Source: Myxococcota bacterium (lineage in GTDB: Bacteria; Myxococcota_A; UBA9160; UBA4427). Taken from it: 64,000 nt of DNA. The stretch lies in contig JANQEL010000288.1 of the NCBI GenBank assembly GCA_028278345.1, forward strand, positions 60,614 through 124,613, written 5' to 3'. Positions 8,506 through 16,320 of this stretch are shown in pieces (the first letter of the stretch is position 1; each line of letters begins with the position of its first letter). Both the position numbers and the translations under genes were made by a program. The notes under the pieces are model-generated. The model was not told the origin of the DNA. It saw only the letters and a list, made by a program, of their open reading frames with translations, and ran no database searches.

Positions 8506-9381
8506 ATGAGAATCGCGACGCTCGCCCTTTCGACACTCTTGTTCTTCTTCGCCACCACGGGTTGCGCCGCCACCGGTGAGCGCGCGAGCGACGCGACGCC
8601 GCCCGTTTCGGCGCGTGGAGCCAGCGGTTCGTTCGACGGCCTGTCCGAAGTCCTGGCCCATGAGCGTCGCGCCGAAGACCGGGCGCGCGATCCCTACCGC
8701 AACCCCGAAGCGACACTGCGCTTCTTCGACGTGCAGCCCAACCACACCGTCGTCGAATACGCGCCCGGCGGTGGCTGGTACACGCGCATCCTCGCGCCCT
8801 ATGTCGGCGAGAACGGCCAGTATGTCGCCGTGGTCTTCGCAGGCGAAGAAACCCCGATCGAGCGCATCCAGAAGGCGCTGGAAGGCTGGGACGAGACGAT
8901 GCCCGGGCGCGTCGAAGAGATGACGGGCGTGCCGGCGAGCAAGGTCAAGGCGTACTTCGGAAGGTCGATCCCCGAAGCGGCTCATGGCACTGCCGACCGC
9001 ATCCTTATCCCGCGCATGCTCCACAACCTGCTTCGCTGGGAGATCGCGGATCAGGAACTCCTCGCCCTGCGCAAGATGCTCAAGGACGATGGACTCGTCG
9101 GCGTCGTTCAGCACCGCGCTCCGGCCGACGCGCCCTACAGCTACACCGACGGCAACAAGGGCTACCTCCACGAAGCCGATGTCGTCGCGATGATGGAGCT
9201 CTACGGCTTCAGCCTGGTCGCGAAGAGCGAGATCAACGCCAACCCGAAGGATCCCGCGAACCACGAAGCCGGCGTCTGGACGCTTCCCCCAAGCTACCGC
9301 CTGGGTGACACGGACAAGGAGAAGTACGCCGCCATCGGCGAGAGCGATCGGGCGACCCTGCTGTTCAAGAAGGCGGAATGA
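8506..9381 (+). CDS. Predicted SAM-dependent methyltransferase with lipoprotein signal peptide
   Basis: The 291-residue protein begins with a signal peptide ending FFFATTGCAA, a lipobox-like site at about residue 20. The rest resembles predicted methyltransferases of the COG4798 type: VLAHERRAEDRARDPYRNPEATLRFF, then the SAM-loop-like VVEYAPGGGWYTRILAPYVG, and later LHNLLRWE. The fold indicates a class I methyltransferase, yet export would place it where SAM is not known to be abundant. It may have lost catalysis or bind another ligand. The gene has its own upstream region and is followed by a small CTERM-like protein gene on the same strand. Confidence 0.75.
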   Translation: MRIATLALSTLLFFFATTGCAATGERASDATPPVSARGASGSFDGLSEVLAHERRAEDRARDPYRNPEATLRFFDVQPNHTVVEYAPGGGWYTRILAPYVGENGQYVAVVFAGEETPIERIQKALEGWDETMPGRVEEMTGVPASKVKAYFGRSIPEAAHGTADRILIPRMLHNLLRWEIADQELLALRKMLKDDGLVGVVQHRAPADAPYSYTDGNKGYLHEADVVAMMELYGFSLVAKSEINANPKDPANHEAGVWTLPPSYRLGDTDKEKYAAIGESDRATLLFKKAE

Positions 9382-9477
9382 CCGTCTCCCCGAACTCGGC
9401 GAGTCTGCGGAAACCCGTCTAGACCGACGAGGAGGCGCTACGGCCCCCGTTTCGGCCCTGTTAATGGAGCCCTGTTT

Positions 9478-9499
9478 GAGTACCGGCACGGAGGTACTC
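9478..9499 (+). promoter_or_regulatory. Leader hairpin overlapping ribosome-binding site
   Basis: GAGTACC pairs with GGTACTC across an eight-base loop just upstream of the ATG at 9505. The GGAGG ribosome-binding site (9490-9494) lies in the loop and second arm, so folding could reduce initiation. This is inferred from sequence only. Confidence 0.35.
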
Positions 9500-9504
9500 G
9501 GAAC

Positions 9505-10056
9505 ATGCGCTTCTTCATCCTCGCAACCCTCGCTCTCGGGCTCGCCCTGCTTCCCCTGGGGTCGGCCTCTGCAGAGATCACACAGCAGCTCGACTTCACG
9601 TTCGACGTCTCCAACTCGGCGCCCGAAGACCCCGTCTCGGGCTCCATCGTCATCACGGCCGACGAGACGAACGACAACCTGCCCGCCTCGATCGTGAGCA
9701 TCGATCTGACCATCGACGGACATGTCTACACCGTTGGCGAAGTCGGCATCGACACGGTCGGCGTCACGGCGACGATCGGTGGCACGGTGAACGGCGTCGC
9801 CATCGTGGGGAGCGGCGCGCACGATTTCCAGATCATCTACAACGCGTCGACGGGGGCGCTCTCATTCTTCCCGTTCAGCTACGCCACGCCATCGTCCGGC
9901 CCCTGGTCGAGCATCCCGCCCGTACCCGAATGGACGATCACGACGTTGCCACCGCCGGCGGTCCCGACCATGGGACCCATCGCTGCGGCTCTGCTCATGG
10001 TCGGCCTGATCAGCGCAGGCTGGCTCTCCCTCCGAACCACTCGCTTGCATTCGTAG
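9505..10056 (+). CDS. Secreted hypothetical protein with IPTL/PEP-CTERM-like C-terminal sorting signal
   Basis: I do not recognise the central region of this 183-residue protein. It begins with a classical signal peptide ending SASAE. A beta-rich middle (FTFDVSNSAPEDPVSGSIVI) resembles small exported surface proteins. The end is VPTMGPIAAALLMVGLISAG followed by an Arg-containing tail. This arrangement of a V/I-P-T motif, one membrane helix and a basic tail matches the plan of IPTL-CTERM or PEP-CTERM anchoring signals that exosortase-type enzymes process. No exosortase gene is visible here. Function is unknown; an envelope or exopolysaccharide-associated location is inferred. Confidence 0.65.
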   Translation: MRFFILATLALGLALLPLGSASAEITQQLDFTFDVSNSAPEDPVSGSIVITADETNDNLPASIVSIDLTIDGHVYTVGEVGIDTVGVTATIGGTVNGVAIVGSGAHDFQIIYNASTGALSFFPFSYATPSSGPWSSIPPVPEWTITTLPPPAVPTMGPIAAALLMVGLISAGWLSLRTTRLHS

Positions 10057-10229
10057 CGGTAGACGGCTCCCAGGGGATCTCCAACTGGATCTGAATCCAG
10101 TTCGACACCTCACGCGCGAGGACCTCGCGTTTCGGCCCACACTTCGCCGTATCGGATACGCTTGCCCGCGTACCCGACTGATGTGGCGGACAGCCAGTCG
10201 ACGACCACCCCGCCCCAAGGAGCAACAGC

Positions 10230-10784
10230 ATGAAGATCGACCCCAACAACACCTGGCGCCTCGTCGAAGAACGCATGGAGCGCGAAACCGATCCGGTCGT
10301 CAAGCGCAACCTCGAGCTCGTCTTCAATCACATGCAGAGCGAGGCGAAGGCCGACATCGAGGGTGTGGTCGCCACGTTGTGCGAGGAGCCGAAGTACATC
10401 GCGCACGACGTGCCTGACAGCCCCGAGATGAATCCAGCGGGCGACAAGGACGCGATCCGCAAGTTCTACGACATGACGATCGTGCAGACCGACGCCTGGC
10501 GACTCGAACTCAATTGCGATCGCGTGATCGCGGATCGCGAAGCCGTGATGACCGAGGGTGTGATGCGTATGGCCTACCCGGGCAAGGTGCTCGCGATGAT
10601 GGGCATCGAGGTCGACGACCCCGAGGCCTACTACCTCTACCAGACGCGCATGAGCGTCGTATGGCCGGTCGATCCCGACTCGGGGCTGCTGATCGGCGAA
10701 GAGACCTACACCGGCACCGATGGCTTCGCGGGTATCGCCGATCGCAAGATCAGCCTGGAAGACGTGGCACCTCTGACGATCTAG
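10230..10784 (+). CDS. SnoaL-like / NTF2-fold protein
   Basis: The 184-residue protein looks like a nuclear-transport-factor-2-fold polyketide-cyclase-like protein. It has an N-terminal helix pair, a DKDAIRKFYDMTIV segment and a C-terminal sheet ending with an EETYTGTDGF block. These proteins form conical barrels acting as small isomerases, cyclases or ligand binders; catalytic residues are not conserved enough to name a reaction. A good ribosome-binding site (AAGGAG) precedes the ATG. It converges on the DUF6125-like gene. Confidence 0.65.
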   Translation: MKIDPNNTWRLVEERMERETDPVVKRNLELVFNHMQSEAKADIEGVVATLCEEPKYIAHDVPDSPEMNPAGDKDAIRKFYDMTIVQTDAWRLELNCDRVIADREAVMTEGVMRMAYPGKVLAMMGIEVDDPEAYYLYQTRMSVVWPVDPDSGLLIGEETYTGTDGFAGIADRKISLEDVAPLTI

Positions 10785-10796
10785 TCGACTCGCCGC

Positions 10797-11522
10797 CTAT
10801 TTCGCCTTCCGTGAGTACTTCCCGGCTTCGTCGTTGACGATGTCCTTGTCGGTCTCGCGCTCGAGGCCGTGCTCCCTGACGTAGTCGCCGGGATCCGCGT
10901 CGTAGTCTACCCGTTCATCGGTCATCGCGATCCGCCAGCGACAGTGGGGTTCGTCCCTGCTCGCGCGCGGCGGGAGCTTTGTCGGGTCGATGCGGATCTT
11001 CTCGTTCCAGCGCGCCGCACCGTGGCGGAAGCCGAAGAGTTCGAGGTGGCCGCAGATCTTGTTGCACATGTAGTCCATGACTTCGGGGCCGCCCTTCTCC
11101 CCCTGCTCCGGGACGTCACACTGCGGCGTGTACATCTCCCACTCGCCCTCGTCCTTCGGCTCGAAGGTGAGGGTCATGCGAGTGCTCATCGCGGGGAGAC
11201 ACTGCCAGACCTTCATCGGCGTGGTCTCGGCGTCTTCTTCTTCGAAGCCCATCATCTTGCTGATCACGAAGTTCTCGTGATCGCCGGCCCCGCCGTCGGC
11301 GAACCAGACCTCGTGGTGCATCTCGTCGGCGACTTCCTGGCCGAAGCGCTTGATCGCGGCCTGGTACCACTGGCGATTCACCGCGCCGTAGATCGAACCG
11401 CCGATCTCGACGAGCTTCATGAGCCCCTCTTTCGAGAAGTCCGAGATGTGGAGGTCGGGCACGAAGTCGCCCGAATAGTCATCGAGTTCGAGAGGGTCGC
11501 GGTCGGGCTTCTTCGTTCGCAT
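10797..11522 (-). CDS. DUF6125-like protein, single-domain copy
   Basis: The start at 11522 (MRTKKPDRD) has AAAGAGGTG upstream; the 373-residue track ORF is an extension into the neighbouring gene. The 241-residue protein has DDYSGDFVPDLHISDF, then a helical stretch ending EVW, FEPKDEGEWEMYTPQCDV, and finally EPHCRWRIAMTDE. The plan resembles DUF6125-type proteins (helical N-terminal part, Cys-containing strand, C-terminal Cys-x-Trp). The same blocks occur twice in the 430-residue protein at 24921..26213, so they are paralogues. Function is unknown. It follows a gene for a membrane-anchored protein on the same strand (32 bases apart). Confidence 0.65.
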   Translation of the reverse strand: MRTKKPDRDPLELDDYSGDFVPDLHISDFSKEGLMKLVEIGGSIYGAVNRQWYQAAIKRFGQEVADEMHHEVWFADGGAGDHENFVISKMMGFEEEDAETTPMKVWQCLPAMSTRMTLTFEPKDEGEWEMYTPQCDVPEQGEKGGPEVMDYMCNKICGHLELFGFRHGAARWNEKIRIDPTKLPPRASRDEPHCRWRIAMTDERVDYDADPGDYVREHGLERETDKDIVNDEAGKYSRKAK

Positions 11523-11554
11523 GGGGGGCACCTCTTTCGGCTGGGGAATGTCGC

Positions 11555-12076
11555 TCAGGCGCGCGGCGCAACCTCGTAGAGCCACACGTCGCCATTGCGT
11601 ACGGCTTCGTCGGGATCCCCGAAGGAGGCACCGTCGAGATACTTCTCGGCCAGTTGGTTGATGACGGGCGCCACCATCGGCCCCTCCATGATGCGCACGA
11701 GTCTCCGCTCGTAGATCACGTCGTCGACGCGCAGGAGGATCCGGTCGTCCTTCTCGATTTCGTGGGGCCACTGTTTCCAGACCTTGCCGAAGGTCGTGTT
11801 CATGTAACCCGAAACGATGTACGGCTTGCCCTCGTGCTCGGCGACCCAGGTGATACGCGAGCGCGCCGGCTCGAGCAGCTGGAACTCGACCTCCTGCCGG
11901 GTGCGCATCGGCGACCAATCGGGCTCGGGCCCCTGGTAGAGCTCACCGCTCGTGAAGGGGCCGCCGGCGATGATCGCGATCGGGCCATCGTGGAAGCGCG
12001 CGTAGATGAGCACGCTGACGACGAAAACGACGACGAGGCCGACGAATCCGCCGAGGATCTTGAGTGCGGTCTGCAT
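11555..12076 (-). CDS. Membrane-anchored protein with Ddn-like (split-barrel) domain
   Basis: The 173-residue protein starts with one strong transmembrane helix (ILGGFVGLVVVFVVSVLIYA). The exterior or cytoplasmic domain reads FQLLEPARSRITWVAEHEGKPYIVSG, then GKVWKQWPHEIEKDDRILLRVDDVIYERRLVRI. The order of a substrate-access loop, a KxWP segment and paired strands resembles deazaflavin-dependent nitroreductase (Ddn)/F420-type split barrels, but the match is loose. A cofactor cannot be assigned. It is probably cotranscribed with the DUF6125-like gene and is divergent from the amidohydrolase. Confidence 0.55.
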   Translation of the reverse strand: MQTALKILGGFVGLVVVFVVSVLIYARFHDGPIAIIAGGPFTSGELYQGPEPDWSPMRTRQEVEFQLLEPARSRITWVAEHEGKPYIVSGYMNTTFGKVWKQWPHEIEKDDRILLRVDDVIYERRLVRIMEGPMVAPVINQLAEKYLDGASFGDPDEAVRNGDVWLYEVAPRA

Positions 12077-12248
12077 GGAGTCTCTCCTCGGTTTCGGGGC
12101 GAGAGCGCGGTCGTCCCGGACGCACGAGTCTGCCGCGCCCCGGGGCCCGCCGGAAGGGGCCCCGCACCAGCACGCGAGTAACCGCTCCCCCCCGGATTGC
12201 TACGGTCCTCGACACGCGAAGCCACGTCAGGCAACGAGGACCCGAGCC

Positions 12249-13418
12249 ATGAGCAAGAAACTCTTCGAGCGCTACAAGGTGATCGACATCGACACCCACA
12301 TCACCGAGCCCGCGGGCGTCTGGACCGACCGCGTGTCCAGCAAATGGGGCAACAATGTTCCCCACATCCGCCAGATCGAGGGCCGCGACATGTGGTTCAT
12401 CGGAGACGAGCCCGCCGGTGGCCCGGGCTTCTACACGATGGCGGGGCACGATAACACCTACCCGGACGTTCCCCTGGGCTACGACTCGATTCCGGCCGCG
12501 TCCTACGACGCGCACGCGCGACTCGAGCTGATGGACGAGGAAAACATCTACGCGATGGTCCTCTACCCGAACGTCGGTGGCTTTGGTTCGGGCGGCTTCC
12601 TGCGGCTCGAAGAGCCGACGCTCATGCTCGAGTGCGTGCAGGCCTACAACGACTTCCTGGTCGACTGGGCAAGCGCCGATCCCAACCGGCTCCTTCCCGT
12701 GCTGGCCCTGCCCTTTTGGGACGTCGACGCATCGGTGAAGGAGATCGAGCGATCGGCGGCCAAGGGACACCGCGCCGTGCTTTTCGGAAGTCGGCCCGAG
12801 ACCTTCGGCGAACCGCCGCTCGCGAGTACGCATTGGGATCCGGTGTGGGCCGCCACCCAGGCTGCGGGCCTTTCGATCAGCTTCCACATCGGCTCGGGAG
12901 ATCTCAGCGAGATCGTGAACGACAAGGCGAACATCGGCGCACGCTCGAACTTCTCGCGCGCCGGCTCCCTCGCGTTGCTCGACAACCAGAACTGCCTCGC
13001 CAACCTGCTCTTCGGCGGGGTCTGCGCTCGCTTCCCCGACCTCGACTTCGTCTCGGTCGAAAGCGGCGTCGGCTGGTTGCAGTGCGTGCTCGAGATGTTC
13101 GATTGGCAGTGGACCAACGGCGATGTCCGCAAGGAGCATCCCGAGTACGACCTGCTGCCCTCCGAGTACTTCAAGCGCCAGGTCTACGGATCGTTCTGGT
13201 TCGAGAAGCGAGGGATCGACGCCGCCATCGAGGCCTTCCCGGACAACCTCATGTGGGAAACCGACTATCCCCACCCGACCTGCCAGTATCCGAGCCCGAA
13301 CAGCTCGGCCACGCATCCGGCCGACTACGCGGAAGAGGCGCTCGCGAACGTTTCGGAAGAAACCGCGAGGAAGATCCTGCAGGACACACCCGCGCGGATC
13401 TACGGCGTCGAGGTCTGA
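12249..13418 (+). CDS. Amidohydrolase-family (Amidohydro_2 / ACMSD-like) protein
   Basis: The chosen start at 12249 (MSKKLFERYKVIDIDTHITEP) is preceded by GAGG and puts the metal-binding segment near the N-terminus, as usual. The protein is 389 residues. DIDTHITEP replaces the common DxHxHxxP-type strand, so the first His pair is partly altered. Later features are LVDWASADPNRLLPVLALPFWD, SISFHIGSG and the terminal metal block ETDYPHP. These match TIM-barrel decarboxylases/hydrolases of the ACMSD, gamma-resorcylate decarboxylase group. It may decarboxylate or hydrolyse an aromatic or cyclic acid; substrate unknown. Confidence 0.82.
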   Translation: MSKKLFERYKVIDIDTHITEPAGVWTDRVSSKWGNNVPHIRQIEGRDMWFIGDEPAGGPGFYTMAGHDNTYPDVPLGYDSIPAASYDAHARLELMDEENIYAMVLYPNVGGFGSGGFLRLEEPTLMLECVQAYNDFLVDWASADPNRLLPVLALPFWDVDASVKEIERSAAKGHRAVLFGSRPETFGEPPLASTHWDPVWAATQAAGLSISFHIGSGDLSEIVNDKANIGARSNFSRAGSLALLDNQNCLANLLFGGVCARFPDLDFVSVESGVGWLQCVLEMFDWQWTNGDVRKEHPEYDLLPSEYFKRQVYGSFWFEKRGIDAAIEAFPDNLMWETDYPHPTCQYPSPNSSATHPADYAEEALANVSEETARKILQDTPARIYGVEV

Positions 13419-13425
13419 TCGGCGC

Positions 13426-14709
13426 CTAGCGCCTCCGCTTCTCGCGGTAGGCCTTCCAGCGGTCGGCGGCTTCCTTGAGCTCCGGGTTCACGTCGAAGAT
13501 GGGCTTCATCTTCTCCCACGCTTGTTCCTTCTTGTAGGGAATGAACTCGCGCGGGAAGTTGCCCTCATGCGGTTCGTAGTCGCGCAGCACGCGACGCGCG
13601 ACGGTGGCCTTGTGGACCTCGTCGGCACCGTCGGCCAGCCCCATGGTGGGCGCGTCGGCGTACATGGCCTGCAGGGGCGTGAGATCCGTCGTGCCGAGGG
13701 AGCCGTGGATCTGCAATGCGTCGAATGAGATCTCGCGCAGCACCTTCGCCATCGTGAACTTCACCGCGGCGATCTCGGTGCGGCACTCCTGCCCGGAGGT
13801 GCGATCCATCTTCCACGCCGTCTCGAGCACGAACAGGCGCAGCATCTTCAGCTTCGCGTAGGACTCGGCGATCTTCTCCTGCACCATCTGGTGGTCGGCG
13901 ATGATGGCGCCGTGGCTCTTCCGCGAGAGTGCGCGCTCGCACATCATGTCGAAGGCGAGCTTGCACTGCGCGATCGTGCGCATCGCATGATGGATGCGGC
14001 CGCCGCCGAGGCGTCGCTGCGCGAGCACGTGGGCACCGTTCTCGGGGCCGAGCAGATGGTCGGCGGGCACGCGAACGTCGCGATAGAAGATGTGATTGTG
14101 GTTGCGCGGCTCGGGCATGATCTCGACGCCCGGCGCTTCTCGCGGCACGACGAACATTCCGTTGGTGCACATCACGAAGAGGATGTCGGCAACGCGACCG
14201 GCGGAGGTGAACCACTTCTCTCCGTTGATCACCCACTCGTCGCCGTCCTTCACCGCCGTCGTCTTGAAGAGCGTCGGGTCGGAACCGCCCTGGGGTTCGG
14301 TCATCGAGTAGGCGGAGAACATCTCCTGGTTGAGCAAAGGCTCGAGCCAGCGCTTCTTCTGCTCATCGGTTCCGTGGGCGGCGAGCATCTCCATGTTGCC
14401 GGTATCCGGCGCCGCGGCCCCGAAGAGCTGGGGGGCCGCCGGGTACTTGCCGAGGATCTCGTTCACGAGTCCGAGCTTGAGCTGGCCGTAGCCGGGGCCG
14501 CCGAGATCCTTGTCGAGGAAGAGCGCCCAGAGCCCCTGGTCCTTCACTTCCTGTTGGAGGTCACGCACGTACGCCTTCACGACCGGGTCGGGAAGGCGTA
14601 CAGCATGGGGAAAGATGTGGTGCAGCGGCTCGACCCGCTCTTCGCAGAACTGTTCGATCCAGTCGAGCTTCTCCTGGAACTCGGGCTCGGTCGAGAAATC
14701 CCATGCCAT
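13426..14709 (-). CDS. Acyl-CoA dehydrogenase
   Basis: The 427-residue protein has the full acyl-CoA dehydrogenase layout. It contains AYSMTEPQGGSDPTLFKTTA (FAD/substrate block), WVINGEKWFTSAG, a middle beta domain, and a C-terminal helical domain with IHGSLGTTDLTPLQAMYADA and DGADEVHKATVARRVL. It oxidises an acyl-CoA to the 2-enoyl-CoA with FAD and passes electrons to ETF. The catalytic base cannot be fixed without alignment. It lies 68 bases after a VOC gene on the same strand, so the two may be cotranscribed. Confidence 0.9.
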   Translation of the reverse strand: MAWDFSTEPEFQEKLDWIEQFCEERVEPLHHIFPHAVRLPDPVVKAYVRDLQQEVKDQGLWALFLDKDLGGPGYGQLKLGLVNEILGKYPAAPQLFGAAAPDTGNMEMLAAHGTDEQKKRWLEPLLNQEMFSAYSMTEPQGGSDPTLFKTTAVKDGDEWVINGEKWFTSAGRVADILFVMCTNGMFVVPREAPGVEIMPEPRNHNHIFYRDVRVPADHLLGPENGAHVLAQRRLGGGRIHHAMRTIAQCKLAFDMMCERALSRKSHGAIIADHQMVQEKIAESYAKLKMLRLFVLETAWKMDRTSGQECRTEIAAVKFTMAKVLREISFDALQIHGSLGTTDLTPLQAMYADAPTMGLADGADEVHKATVARRVLRDYEPHEGNFPREFIPYKKEQAWEKMKPIFDVNPELKEAADRWKAYREKRRR

Positions 14710-14777
14710 GGCGGCTCTCCTTTGCGTGGTGGGTAGCCGCCAACGTATACCTGATCGAACAGGGCTTCAGAAGGCCC

Positions 14778-15149
14778 CTACTCGAGCGACTGCGCGAGCA
14801 TGTAGGAGTTGCCGTCGGGATCGAAGAAGGTCGCGAGCTTGACCATGCCCGGGATCTCGTTCGTGGGACCATCGAAGGAAACGCCCTTCTTCTCGAGTCG
14901 GTCGCGCGAGGCATCGATGTCGAGCACGCCGAAGACCGGCGTCGTTCCGCCGCGGCCGTCCACCTCCTCGTTCTGGCCAAGGCCGATGGTGACGTCCTTC
15001 GTGGGCGTCGTGATCTCGGCCCATCCCACCTCGTCGACGCGATAGACGACTTCGAAGCCGAGGTTCTCCTGAAACCACGCGATCGATGCGTCGAGATCCT
15101 TCACGGAGCAAGAGAGGGTGATGTCTCCCTTGAATTCGATGTCCGACAC
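14778..15149 (-). CDS. VOC-family (glyoxalase/bleomycin-resistance fold) protein
   Basis: The 265-residue track ORF is too long. A GTG at 15149, preceded by AAGGGGA, starts a 123-residue protein (SDIEFKGDITLSCSVKDLD) of normal single-domain VOC length. Features include SIAWFQENLGFEVVYRVDEVGWAEI and a late FFDPDGNSYMLAQS, the usual metal-Glu region although here the Glu position reads as Gln. It could be a lyase, isomerase or binding protein. It is divergent from a tandem-HxlR regulator and upstream of an acyl-CoA dehydrogenase. Confidence 0.8.
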   Translation of the reverse strand: MSDIEFKGDITLSCSVKDLDASIAWFQENLGFEVVYRVDEVGWAEITTPTKDVTIGLGQNEEVDGRGGTTPVFGVLDIDASRDRLEKKGVSFDGPTNEIPGMVKLATFFDPDGNSYMLAQSLE

Positions 15150-15166
15150 GGCTGATTCCCCTTGTA

Positions 15167-15203
15167 GGCTGGAGTTCGAAAAGTATAGTATTGGTCTCCA
15201 GCC
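15167..15203. promoter_or_regulatory. Inverted repeat between VOC gene and tandem-HxlR regulator
   Basis: GGCTGGAG and CTCCAGCC form a perfect eight-base inverted repeat with a 21-base AT-rich spacer containing GTATAGTA. It fills the short divergent region and may hold the operator and promoters for both genes. This assignment is by position only. Confidence 0.4.
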
Positions 15204-15215
15204 GGATCGCAAGAG

Positions 15216-15782
15216 GTGGCGTTCGAACACGACATCGAAAAGCTCGTCCTGATCTTCCGCAGGCGGTGGAACATCCCGATCGTGGACGCTCTGCACCGTG
15301 CGCCCCTCAAGGGCGCCCGGTTCGTCGTGCTGGCGAATCAGCTGGGCGCGCCGCGCGAGTCGCTTGCGACGTCGCTCGACGCATTGGTGCAGGCGGGCAT
15401 CGTGAGCCGCAATCCCGGCTACGGTCATCCCCTGCGCCCCGAGTACATCCTGACGGATTTCGGACTCGCTCTTGGACCGGCTGCAGCGCGCTATGTGCGC
15501 GTGGCGAGCGAACTGCACGCTGCGAAGGTGGCGTATCGCAAGTGGTCGGCTCCGTTGGTCACGGCGCTGGCGCATGGCTTCACCCGCTTCAACGAGATCC
15601 AGCGGGGGCTGCCCGCGATCACGCCTCGTTCGCTCACGCTTTCGTTGCGCCTGCTCGAATCGGAGGAGTGGGTCGTTCGCGATGCGGATTCTACCGGGTC
15701 GTCACGCGCCACCTACCGACTCGACCGCGGTGGCCTTCGGATCGCGCGTGCTGCGGAGGCGCTGGCCACGGCGCTGCGCTGA
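15216..15782 (+). CDS. Transcriptional regulator with two HxlR-like winged helices
   Basis: The 188-residue protein starts at GTG 15216 with no clear ribosome-binding site, so initiation may be leaderless or elsewhere. Two similar halves are visible. The first reads RRRWNIPIVDALHRAPLKGARFVVLANQLG followed by an LATSLDALVQAGIVSRN recognition block. The second reads RKWSAPLVTALAHGFTRFNEIQRGLPAITPRSLTLSLRLLESEEWV. Each looks like an HxlR winged helix, so one chain could imitate a dimer. It is divergent from a VOC gene, which it probably regulates. Confidence 0.72.
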   Translation: MAFEHDIEKLVLIFRRRWNIPIVDALHRAPLKGARFVVLANQLGAPRESLATSLDALVQAGIVSRNPGYGHPLRPEYILTDFGLALGPAAARYVRVASELHAAKVAYRKWSAPLVTALAHGFTRFNEIQRGLPAITPRSLTLSLRLLESEEWVVRDADSTGSSRATYRLDRGGLRIARAAEALATALR

Positions 15783-15848
15783 AGAGGATCGGGCCCACCC
15801 GCTTCGTCTTCCGCTAGCCTGCCCCCTTCCACAAGCCAGGGAACTCGA

Positions 15849-16310
15849 ATGCCGCTCTCCGACAACGCCCGCGCCGCCATGAAGAAATCGATCGAGGGGA
15901 CGATTCCCTTCGTCGAACGCTCGAAGATCGAGGTCGTCGAACTCGACGTCGGCTACGTGAAGATGCGCATGCCCTTCGAACCCAACGTGAACCACGTGGG
16001 CATGATGTATGCGGGCGCCCTCTTCACCCTGGCCGAAATGCCCGGCGGCGCGATCTTCGTCACGACCTTCGATGCCAAGAAGTTCTTCCCGATCGTGAAG
16101 AGCCTCGACATCAAGTACGTGAAGCCCGCGATGACCGACATCACCGTGGAAGTGCGCCTATCGGAGGAAGAGGCCTCCGAGGTTGCCGCCCGTGCGGAGG
16201 CCGACGGCAAGGCCGACTACGAGTGGCAGTGCGAACTCAAGGATGCGAACGGCGACGTCGTCGCGGTGACCACGAACCACTACCAGATGCGGAGCCACCC
16301 GAAACGCTAG
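15849..16310 (+). CDS. Hotdog-fold thioesterase-like protein (DUF4442/YiiD-C type)
   Basis: The 153-residue protein has the hotdog pattern: FVERSKIEVVELDVGYVKMRMPF, then NHVGMMYAGALFTLAEMPGGAIF around the active-site helix, and SLDIKYVKPAMTDITVEVRL. These match the DUF4442 and YiiD C-terminal families related to acyl-CoA thioesterases. The N-H-x-G motif equals the usual HGG region. It probably hydrolyses acyl-CoA thioesters in the cytoplasm. It converges on an acyl-CoA dehydrogenase-family gene. Confidence 0.78.
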   Translation: MPLSDNARAAMKKSIEGTIPFVERSKIEVVELDVGYVKMRMPFEPNVNHVGMMYAGALFTLAEMPGGAIFVTTFDAKKFFPIVKSLDIKYVKPAMTDITVEVRLSEEEASEVAARAEADGKADYEWQCELKDANGDVVAVTTNHYQMRSHPKR

Positions 16311-16320
16311 GCGCGACGTA

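Noticed and set aside
7210-9822. 870-residue minus-strand ORF
   Set aside because: It is antisense to the methyltransferase and CTERM-like genes and overlaps the MFS gene in another frame; its sequence is Arg-rich, low-complexity shadow.
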